Shown here piece after piece: positions 28,189-34,808 of a stretch of DNA of 64,000 bases; position 1 is the first letter of the stretch; each line of letters starts with the position of its first letter. Both the position numbers and the translations under genes were made by a program. Source of the DNA: Flavobacterium galactosidilyticum. Lineage in GTDB: Bacteria; Bacteroidota; Bacteroidia; Flavobacteriales; Flavobacteriaceae. Location of the stretch: positions 496,001 through 560,000 of the forward strand of contig NZ_CP087135.1 of assembly GCF_020911945.1 (NCBI RefSeq), read 5' to 3'. The notes under the pieces were generated by a model. The model saw nothing but the letters and a program-made list of their open reading frames with translations. It was not told the origin of the DNA and ran no database searches.

Positions 28189-29448
28189 TCACTCTTGCAC
28201 GGTCATTTTAACCAATTCTATTTTCTTATTTGTAGCCTCTTCGATCACAAAACTGTAAATTCCTATTGCTATCACAGCTCCCTTTTGCGGAATTTCTTTA
28301 GTGTGATCTACTATAAATCCACCAAGCGTTCCATAAGAATCCTCTTCTGGAATATTAAGCTTATAGGTTTCGTTCAGATACTCAACATCTAATCGAGCTG
28401 AAAACATAAAAGCACCATTACCAAGTTCTTTCTCAATTAATTCCTCATCTGAATCGTGCTCGTCTTGAATTTCACCAAAAAGTTCTTCTACAATATCTTC
28501 AAGAGTTATAATCCCTGATGTTCCGCCGTATTCATCTAAGACCACAGCAACACTTTTCCGCTTTTTAGTAAGCAAATTCATAGCGTCTTTTATAAATATT
28601 GTTTGAGGCACAAATTCCACAGAAATTACGATTTCTTCAATACTTGTAGGCTTTTTAAACATATCAAACGAATGTACATAACCTATAACATCGTCGAATG
28701 AATTCTGATACACCACAATTTTAGAATAGCCCGTTTCAATAAACAATTGCCGTAAATCCTCAATTGAATCTGACAAATCAATAGCCGTTATTTCTGTCCT
28801 GGGAGTCATTACATCTCTTGCTTTAACCCCAGAAAATTCTAATGCGTTTTGAAACATCAATATTTCAGAATCTACCAACTCATTATCTTCTACAGTGCTC
28901 ATTTGCTCTGTGATATAATCGCCTAATTCGATTTTACTAAAAAAAAGAGGGGTTATATCACCTTCTGTTTTAAAGAACTTTCTCAAAATATAATCAGAAA
29001 TTCCAATGAAGAAAGCAGCAATAAAATAGAAAATCTTGTAAAAAAAATAGGCTGGAACTGCAAAAATCTTAATTAGTGTGTTGGCATAAATTTGAAAGAA
29101 AACTTTAGGAAGAAACTCTGCTGTGAATAATAGTACCGCCGTAGAAATCAAAATTTGCAGCACTAATGTCAATCCTTCCGACATGAAAAGTCCTAAAGAA
29201 CCGAACCACTTCATCAACAAATCGCCCATAAAGAAAGCGTAGACAACCATAGCAATAGAGTTACCTATAAACATGGTTACTACGAAGTTTATGGGTTTCT
29301 CCGTAAGTTTTGTAAGAATATTTGAAAGAAAATTATCTTGTTTTTTTTCAATTTCAAGATATATCTTATTCGACGAGACAAAAGCTATCTCCATTCCTGA
29401 AAAAAAAGCACTTAGTATTAGACACAGTATGATAATACTAATTTCCAT
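28189..29448 (-). CDS. CNNM/CBS/CorC-domain membrane protein (HlyC/CorC family)
   Basis: The 419-residue protein has an N-terminal CNNM (DUF21) membrane domain of three to four helices, beginning SAFFSGMEIAFVSSN, then a CBS pair (about 205-325, with DVMTPRTEI and VVLDEYGGTSGIITLEDIVEE) and a C-terminal CorC/HlyC domain. Family members act in Mg/Co efflux or sensing; haemolysin names are historical. GldE of flavobacterial gliding is a relative, but its usual partners are not next door, so the generic name is safer. It starts 3 bp from the small membrane protein gene. Confidence 0.87.
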   Translation of the reverse strand: MEISIIILCLILSAFFSGMEIAFVSSNKIYLEIEKKQDNFLSNILTKLTEKPINFVVTMFIGNSIAMVVYAFFMGDLLMKWFGSLGLFMSEGLTLVLQILISTAVLLFTAEFLPKVFFQIYANTLIKIFAVPAYFFYKIFYFIAAFFIGISDYILRKFFKTEGDITPLFFSKIELGDYITEQMSTVEDNELVDSEILMFQNALEFSGVKARDVMTPRTEITAIDLSDSIEDLRQLFIETGYSKIVVYQNSFDDVIGYVHSFDMFKKPTSIEEIVISVEFVPQTIFIKDAMNLLTKKRKSVAVVLDEYGGTSGIITLEDIVEELFGEIQDEHDSDEELIEKELGNGAFMFSARLDVEYLNETYKLNIPEEDSYGTLGGFIVDHTKEIPQKGAVIAIGIYSFVIEEATNKKIELVKMTVQE

Positions 29449-29451
29449 TAC

Positions 29452-29649
29452 CTAGGAGTTTTTATTTCTATCATCAAATTTTTTAGAAAATTTTCTTCTA
29501 AAAAAGAACATAAAAACCGCTAGTGCAGCAATAATAAAACTCAACCAAGGACTTCCTGTTGATGGATCATTTAACTTTGTAAAACCATCATAAATGAAAT
29601 AAGCTCCAAAAACTAGGTAAACGTATTGTGTAAATTTTAAGTAATTCAT
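29452..29649 (-). CDS. Small two-helix membrane protein
   Basis: The 65-residue protein has two predicted helices (about 5-23 and 33-50) and a basic C-terminus (FRRKFSKKFDDRNK). No domain is recognised. It is packed 11 bp after lptC and 3 bp before the CorC-like gene, so it belongs to the same operon. Its function is unknown; the coding call relies on operon packing and a membrane-like composition. Confidence 0.65.
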   Translation of the reverse strand: MNYLKFTQYVYLVFGAYFIYDGFTKLNDPSTGSPWLSFIIAALAVFMFFFRRKFSKKFDDRNKNS

Positions 29650-29660
29650 AGTGTTTCTAT

Positions 29661-30215
29661 TTAATCATTCGTTTCTACTTCGCCTGTTATTTTTTGCGAA
29701 TTAATAACTTTAAAATCCCTACTAAAATCAATTCCCTGTCCGTTAGAAACTCCTTTAGGATCCGTAAACTTGAAGCGTCTTTCGGTAAAAAACCAATTGT
29801 TTTTTTGATCAAAATACAGTTGCTCAGTTTCAAGCATCTGACCTTGTTCCGTATATATTTTTACTTTTCCCTGCAAATCAATAATGCTTGAACCTTTATA
29901 GGAAATAGCATAATTCGATCTTATAAAAGTTTTTTTTGCATTTTTATCATACAAAGTCACATCAATTCCTTTTGGAAATTCTGTAAAAGGAAACCTAATA
30001 CTAGCATAATCGAGCATTTTCGGACTCACTAATACAGCTGTAATTCTTCCTGAATCTGTATATTTTAAATTTACAATATCCGCATCACTACTGGGCACAA
30101 ATGCCGAAAAGTTACTTTTTTGTATTTCCTTAAAATTACTTTCGCACCCAAAAAACAGTGTCATAGCAAAAGCTATGACAATCCATTTGAATTTGTATTT
30201 TTTAAATAAAGTCAT
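29661..30215 (-). CDS. lptC: LPS export protein LptC, lipoprotein form
   Basis: The 184-residue protein has a lipoprotein signal ending LFFGC (Cys24) and a beta-jellyroll OstA/LptC domain, with the pattern ISYKGSSIIDLQGKVKIYTEQGQMLETEQLYFD typical of it, here given only as residues about 105-140. LptC bridges the inner-membrane LPS transporter to periplasmic LptA. Bacteroidota versions are often lipoproteins. It is placed after coaX and an outer-membrane protein, a common flavobacterial order. Confidence 0.85.
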   Translation of the reverse strand: MTLFKKYKFKWIVIAFAMTLFFGCESNFKEIQKSNFSAFVPSSDADIVNLKYTDSGRITAVLVSPKMLDYASIRFPFTEFPKGIDVTLYDKNAKKTFIRSNYAISYKGSSIIDLQGKVKIYTEQGQMLETEQLYFDQKNNWFFTERRFKFTDPKGVSNGQGIDFSRDFKVINSQKITGEVETND

Positions 30216-30255
30216 ACGCTGAACTTACACAGAAGTTTTAGTAACAAGCACTCTT

Positions 30256-31503
30256 TTAGTTGAATTTACGTTTTACAAACCATTGCTCATTAAGTGAAAG
30301 ACTCACACTTACATTAGCATAATTCTCTTGTACTAAACCCGCAGTAGTTGTTCCTTTTTTCCCAACTTCAATACCAAAATTAACATTAGAAAATGTTCCT
30401 GACAACGGCATTCCTACACCAACTGTAACAGCCATATCATTTATAGACTCATTATTGATAACTAGACCTGTCTTTTCGTACCTCAACCCACCTCTATAGG
30501 TCATTCTTTTTGCGTAGTTTGAAAAAGAACTGTAATTAGGTGTATAATAACCACCTAAACTATATTTAGAGCTTTTCTCATAAGAAACATCTGCAGTTGA
30601 ATTATAATTATTACTCAAAGAACCGGCTCCTTGAAATGTATATCCTACTCCAACTAACCATTTTCTTGCTTCACCGATACCTGCAGCCATCGCGTATTTA
30701 CTTGGGACTTTTAAATCTTTTTCAGATTTCACATCCTCTAAAACGTCTACAACTTGCAAGTCGAAATTATTATTATATAAAGCTGTTGCAATATTCCTAG
30801 TATTTTTAGCTTTCAAATCACTTTCAAGTGAATAGTTTAAACTACTAAAAAAGGATAGTTTTTTATAAATTTTAGTTTGATACATCAAACCAACATTAAA
30901 ATTAATACCTGATAAATCGACATTATTTAATTCTCGTGTCCCGATAGCGACATCCGTTATATATTCAAAATTATTAGTTTCGATTTTCCCGAAATTATAA
31001 TTAACATCTACACCAGCACTAAGACCTGAAGTTATTTTATAACCAACTCCAAGAAATGCTTTGTTCATGCCTCCTGTTCCATTAAAACTTTGATTATTTT
31101 CTGTAAGAGAGCCCATTGTTCTAATTTTATAACCAACAGAAGAGTATGGAATTAATCCAAAACCAACTCCAAATTTACCCAAAGGCAAACCTACTGCTAA
31201 ATAATCTAAAGTTGTTCTACGAGCATTCGCTGACTTACCTTCACTTTTTAAGTTAGTTGTTGCTTGCGTTCCTCCTAAAGTAAAAGTTGACAGTTTCAAA
31301 CTCGCGTAACTTGCCGGATTCTGTAAGTTCATGTGAATACTATCTTGCTCGATTGCAATCCCGCCCATAGAGCGCGTTTCGTGCGTTCCTTTGAACCTAA
31401 CATCACCGATACCATAAAAAGAATATGAGGAAGCTGTTCCCTCTTGAGCAAAAGATACTAATGATAAAAGCAAACAAGCGCTTACTATAATTTTTTTAAT
31501 CAT
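30256..31503 (-). CDS. Outer-membrane beta-barrel protein, function unknown
   Basis: The 415-residue protein has a signal peptide ending VSFAQ (about residue 20), then alternating amphipathic strands and a C-terminal aromatic-rich segment, consistent with a FadL/PorV-like barrel. The early part GIGDVRFKGTHETRSMGG and QNPASYASL is typical of a conserved Flavobacteria protein found beside coaX and lptC. No specific ligand can be named. It overlaps the end of coaX by 8 bp, showing coupling in one operon. Confidence 0.75.
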   Translation of the reverse strand: MIKKIIVSACLLLSLVSFAQEGTASSYSFYGIGDVRFKGTHETRSMGGIAIEQDSIHMNLQNPASYASLKLSTFTLGGTQATTNLKSEGKSANARRTTLDYLAVGLPLGKFGVGFGLIPYSSVGYKIRTMGSLTENNQSFNGTGGMNKAFLGVGYKITSGLSAGVDVNYNFGKIETNNFEYITDVAIGTRELNNVDLSGINFNVGLMYQTKIYKKLSFFSSLNYSLESDLKAKNTRNIATALYNNNFDLQVVDVLEDVKSEKDLKVPSKYAMAAGIGEARKWLVGVGYTFQGAGSLSNNYNSTADVSYEKSSKYSLGGYYTPNYSSFSNYAKRMTYRGGLRYEKTGLVINNESINDMAVTVGVGMPLSGTFSNVNFGIEVGKKGTTTAGLVQENYANVSVSLSLNEQWFVKRKFN

Positions 31504-32230
31504 TTTTGATTTTATATTGAAAAGTTTGATTCAAACTTTCCAACAGAAAATTTGAATTGGCAAATATGGTATTTTTTAATCGTTTAGCCAAGAAATCTGT
31601 ATCTCCACCCGTTAAAATTATTATAAAATTTGAATATCGAGACTTATAATCAGTTATAAAACCGTCTATTTCATAAACTAAACCATTTACTACTCCTGAA
31701 TGAATAGAGTCTGGAGTCGAGTTTCCAATAAGATCTTTAGGGTGTTCCAAAGTCAAGAAGGGAAGTTTTGCCGTATAATTATGTAACGACTCATAGCGTA
31801 ACCGAATTCCAGGAGCAATTGCTCCACCTAAGTAATTATTTTCTTTATCTATAAAGTCATACGTTACACAAGTTCCAGCATCAATTACCAACCTATTTTG
31901 ATTTGGAAATGTCAAAACCGCTCCTGCAGCAAGAACCATCCTATCGATTCCTAAGGTTTTGGGTGTACTATATTTATTTTCGAAAGGAAAAGCATTTGTA
32001 TTAGAGATAAAATTCACATTAACCACTGATGCGAATGCTAAAAAGGCTTGTTTATCGACATCTCCAACCGAAGAAATAACCAAATCAGCTAGTTTTTGAA
32101 ATTTTTTTAAAATATTTTCAATTTTTTTTTCGAGCTCTATTTTTGTAAAAATAAAAATTTCCAAAATCTTATTCTCCTCAAAAACAGCAGCTTTAATTCG
32201 AGAATTACCTACATCGACAACTAAAATCAT
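31496..32230 (-). CDS. coaX: Type III pantothenate kinase
   Basis: The 244-residue ASKHA-fold kinase has the phosphate motif VDVGNSRIKAAV, the second motif DRMVLAAGA, DAGTCVTYDFID and the C-terminal adenosine motif LTGGDTDFL. It carries out the first step of coenzyme A synthesis and is the CoaX type that does not depend on feedback by CoA. It is the first gene of the envelope cluster running to 25984 and lies divergently from tRNA-Phe with 98 bp between them. Confidence 0.93.
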   Translation of the reverse strand: MILVVDVGNSRIKAAVFEENKILEIFIFTKIELEKKIENILKKFQKLADLVISSVGDVDKQAFLAFASVVNVNFISNTNAFPFENKYSTPKTLGIDRMVLAAGAVLTFPNQNRLVIDAGTCVTYDFIDKENNYLGGAIAPGIRLRYESLHNYTAKLPFLTLEHPKDLIGNSTPDSIHSGVVNGLVYEIDGFITDYKSRYSNFIIILTGGDTDFLAKRLKNTIFANSNFLLESLNQTFQYKIKND

Positions 32231-32282
32231 AATTCATTTTTTGAAGTTGCGAAGGTACGAATTGATTTTTTTAAAAAAATGG

Positions 32283-32313
32283 TTTGGATATATTAAAAAT
32301 CATCCTATCTTTG
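32283..32313 (+). promoter_or_regulatory. Promoter of tRNA-Phe
   Basis: A TTTG at 32283-32286 and a perfect TATCTTTG at 32306-32313 have the spacing of the Bacteroidota -33/-7 promoter. The tRNA 5' end follows 16 bases later. Confidence 0.7.
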
Positions 32314-32328
32314 CACCCGCAATAGCAC

Positions 32329-32401
32329 GGTACCTTAGCTCAGATGGTAGAGCAATGGACTGAAAATCCATGTGTCCCTGGTTCGATCCCTGGAGGTACC
32401 A
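32329..32401 (+). tRNA. tRNA-Phe (GAA)
   Basis: This is a 73-base cloverleaf with acceptor arms GGTACC/GGTACC, D-arm TTAGCTCAGATGGTAGAGC, anticodon stem TGGAC/ATCCA with loop CTGAAAA (anticodon GAA), T-arm CCCTGGTTCGATCCCTGG, and discriminator A. CCA is not encoded. Its 3' end doubles as the left attachment core of the island that follows. The gene stays complete because the island carries the same end sequence. Confidence 0.97.
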
Positions 32402-32402
32402 C
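32390..32402 (+). repeat. attL core of the tRNA-Phe island
   Basis: These 13 bases cover the tRNA T-stem end and acceptor 3' strand plus two bases, identical to 45682-45694. The bases on either side differ between the two copies, which fixes the repeat length. Confidence 0.8.
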
Positions 32403-32405
32403 TTT

Positions 32406-32450
32406 AAAAATTCGCAACAAAACTGTTAATCAGTTAGTTGCGAATTTTTT
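32406..32450 (+). terminator. Island-borne terminator behind tRNA-Phe
   Basis: Arms AAAAATTCGCAAC and GTTGCGAATTTTT form a 13-bp stem with an 18-base loop followed by T-rich sequence. It starts four bases after the tRNA core and therefore terminates the tRNA transcript, replacing the host terminator now at 45695-45725. Confidence 0.75.
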
Positions 32451-32455
32451 ATTTT

Positions 32456-32478
32456 AAAAGGGTGCCAATTAGGGTGCT
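32456..32478 (+). repeat. Left pair of AGGGTGC motifs (possible integrase arm sites)
   Basis: AAAAGGGTGC at 32456-32465 and AGGGTGC at 32471-32477 lie in the same orientation about 14 bases apart. The same spaced pair occurs near the right end (45531-45550), and another copy (AAGGGTGCCA) lies at 33016-33025. Paired short repeats at both ends are what arm-type sites for a tyrosine integrase look like; binding is inferred. Confidence 0.5.
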
Positions 32479-33714
32479 GCAAAACCATTATTTACAATTT
32501 ACAGGTTATTAAGCTTTATACTTTTATTAGACTAGTCCCTCCATCATAAGCAAGTGCAATAAGCATCCTACTCACAAATTTTACTGCCATTTTCATTTTC
32601 CCCATAGTTTGACGGCGGGGTAACGACCATAGTACATCACTGATTTTATATCTCTCGTTTTTTTATTTGGCAACGTAAAAACCAACATATAAGGAGAGAA
32701 ACCTCTATAGATAGATTATAATTATGGTATTACCACACATTAGCTGTTGAAAAAAGGTATTATTTATATGCTTTTTTAGCTATGAGTACATCAGCGCAGG
32801 AGTAAGTACTATATATATTAAAAAGCACGTGTTGAAGTTGTTTAAGTTAGACAAAAGAAGACCTCTCAAAGCAGACCTACCCCGCTTATAATATAATATA
32901 TGATTTTGAATATATAATTCAGGCGGGGGGGCTTATATGCTATTAAAAAAGCCATAAGCTTAATTAATGACTAGACTTTGCTGATTGGCTTTAATTGTTC
33001 GCTCGATTTTTTTGGAAGGGTGCCATTGCGAAAAGTTATTTTTTAGATAAATTCTCCTTGGCAGTCTTCCGAAAAAATGAGCATAGCCCTACGGCGATTG
33101 AGTTATTTACAACTACAATAACACCCCAAGTGAAGCAAAAAAAGCGTTATTTACTCCAGCTCATAGAAAGCTTTTTTTGGTAAACGGGTGGCGGTGTTCG
33201 CGGCAATCGAACAGCAACGCTAGACCGAGAATTAAACGTAGTCCTTGCGAAGTGAAGAGAAGGGATAGCAGCGTGAAACGGCGAGGAAAATATAAAAGAC
33301 AGCCTTTAGGCGTTCCTTGATTTAAGGCAAAGTGATAACGGAGCCAACCTCGATGGCTGTGCGAAGGAGCAACCGCAAATCACGTTGGGCGGCAGACATT
33401 GTACTGCTGGAATGCAGTGGAACGGAGCTCGCGGAGCGTAACGAAATGAAGCTGTATTATGGATGTATAAGCCCGACCGAACGAAGGAAGAGAGCGTGTG
33501 AAGACTGGGAATGCAGCCAACAAAAAAAAGAGCTTCTCATTTTCGAGTGGCTCTTTTTATTGATGGCAAATGATCTGTGGAATGGAAAGAGGTACGAATG
33601 ACTGGAACAGCCCAGCGGAACAAAGTGAACGACCAAAGTGAGACCTTTTGTTTGTCGTTTTGTTTGTCGTTAAACAAAGTCCCCTTCATCAAAATAAGGA
33701 ATGCTTATGACTGT
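32479..33714. other. Gene-poor, structured left segment of the island
   Basis: I find no convincing gene in these 1.2 kb. Features seen: CCCCGC and GCGGGG arms around an AT-rich palindrome-like core (about 32880-32929); a short frame of 62 codons (32995-33183) that looks more protein-like than its surroundings; a purine-rich, more GC-rich stretch at about 33180-33520; a terminator at 33525-33558; and a twofold TTTTGTTTGTCG repeat at 33647-33670. It could be an eroded piece of a larger integrative element or a transcribed RNA. Confidence 0.4.
33525..33558. terminator. Terminator-like hairpin in the island left segment
   Basis: AAAAAGAGC and GCTCTTTTT arms enclose a 16-base loop that itself contains a small CTC/GAG stem. 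The T-run lies on the right and the A-run on the left, so it could end transcripts in either direction, including one from the structured region before it. Confidence 0.65.
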
Positions 33715-34266
33715 TTATTTCTCACCATAACCGTAACAATCTCTGCACTTGACAGTTGTCTCACCGTAACAGGTCGGACATAAAAACTTACCATAGCCGT
33801 TACAATCCTCACAATATTTATAACCTGAATTACATTCTTTACAATCTGCTGTCCCGGAACCCTGACATAAATCACAACGTAGCCCTCCCGCTCCATTACA
33901 ATTGTTACAGGACGAGAAAGTAGATTCATTATGATACCATGTTGAATTAGCAGGATCAAAAACCTCCCCAGTTACGTCATCAATTTGTACAATTGTTTCA
34001 ATTTGTCCTGTACCACTACAAAAATGGCACATTAAATTTTTATAACCTTCACAAGAGGCACAATCTTTTACACCCGAACCATTGCAAATAGCGCACTGAA
34101 TCTCGCTAGTTCCTGATCCTTCACAGGTGTTACATTCAAAATGACCACCTTGACATTCCGTGCATTTATTTTTTCCTTTACCATTACAAGTTTCGCATTC
34201 AAACTTACATCCATAGAGTAAAAAACAGAAAGAAAACAAAATTAAGAGTAAGTATTTATTTTTCAT
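33715..34266 (-). CDS. Lipoprotein made of twelve DnaJ-type CxxC zinc knuckles
   Basis: The 183-residue protein has a lipoprotein signal ending LLYGC (Cys20). Nearly all of the rest is DnaJ-type knuckles: twelve CxxC units, most followed by G-x-G (for example CNGSG, CSGTG, CQGSG). They form a block of six (about 24-90), a 30-residue spacer with acidic and aromatic residues, and a second block of six (about 122-180). DnaJ itself has four such units binding two zincs, so this could bind about six. No J-domain is present. The predicted place is a membrane surface outside the cytoplasm. Function is unknown; redox, metal binding or unfolded-protein binding are all possible. Confidence 0.8.
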   Translation of the reverse strand: MKNKYLLLILFSFCFLLYGCKFECETCNGKGKNKCTECQGGHFECNTCEGSGTSEIQCAICNGSGVKDCASCEGYKNLMCHFCSGTGQIETIVQIDDVTGEVFDPANSTWYHNESTFSSCNNCNGAGGLRCDLCQGSGTADCKECNSGYKYCEDCNGYGKFLCPTCYGETTVKCRDCYGYGEK

Positions 34267-34441
34267 CTAATATATGTATTTGAGAATGTATATCCATTTT
34301 GCTTGTAAAGTTAGGGGAAGTATCAAAGTGTTCTCAATGAACAATTAAGTTAGTATAATAAGACTAACTACGACACCTCTTCGTATGGGGAATTACCCCA
34401 TAAACCAGTAGGTTTTTACTAACATTAAGTTTATTACAATA

Positions 34442-34639
34442 CTACCCAAACAAGAAACCAAAAATCCATATGGCAAATAAAATCCCTAATACTGATAAAA
34501 ACAATTGCAACATGCATGAGCCTCCTACCATTGCAGCACCTGCAGCATTAGTTGCAGAATCCTCCTTTGACTGCCCCGATAATAAACTAAAAACATAAAC
34601 AACTACTGCAATTCCTATTAACACCCATAACCAAGTCAT
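34442..34639 (-). CDS. Small two-helix membrane protein of the island
   Basis: The 65-residue protein has an N-terminal helix (about 2-20), a short hydrophilic stretch GQSKEDSATNAAG, and a second glycine-rich helix pair region (about 35-65). It is not recognised. It sits between hsdR (169 bp away) and the zinc-knuckle lipoprotein gene (175 bp away) on the same strand. The gene call rests on the membrane-like pattern and a start close to a plausible upstream spacer; it is moderately sure. Confidence 0.55.
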   Translation of the reverse strand: MTWLWVLIGIAVVVYVFSLLSGQSKEDSATNAAGAAMVGGSCMLQLFLSVLGILFAIWIFGFLFG

Positions 34640-34808
34640 ATCTCTATTTTTTTTAATTAATTAATCAAACTTAAAATGTATTTCTTACAATACATTACGG
34701 TTTTCCGCAATTGAGGTAATATTTTTGAAATAATCTTCTTAAGCTACCTTATCGCTATACAGGTGCTGCAGGAACTCTATAAACAACTAACAACCTTTAT
34801 AAACGTCA

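Noticed and set aside
33332..33601. An 89-codon frame on the + strand in the island left segment.
   Set aside because: It crosses the terminator hairpin at 33525-33558, has an odd composition and matches no family I know.
33715..34266. Repetitive TG/AC-rich sequence looked at first like a repeat array or CRISPR.
   Set aside because: The periodicity is not constant and comes from Cys and Gly codons of the CxxCxGxG units; no conserved spacer-repeat pattern.
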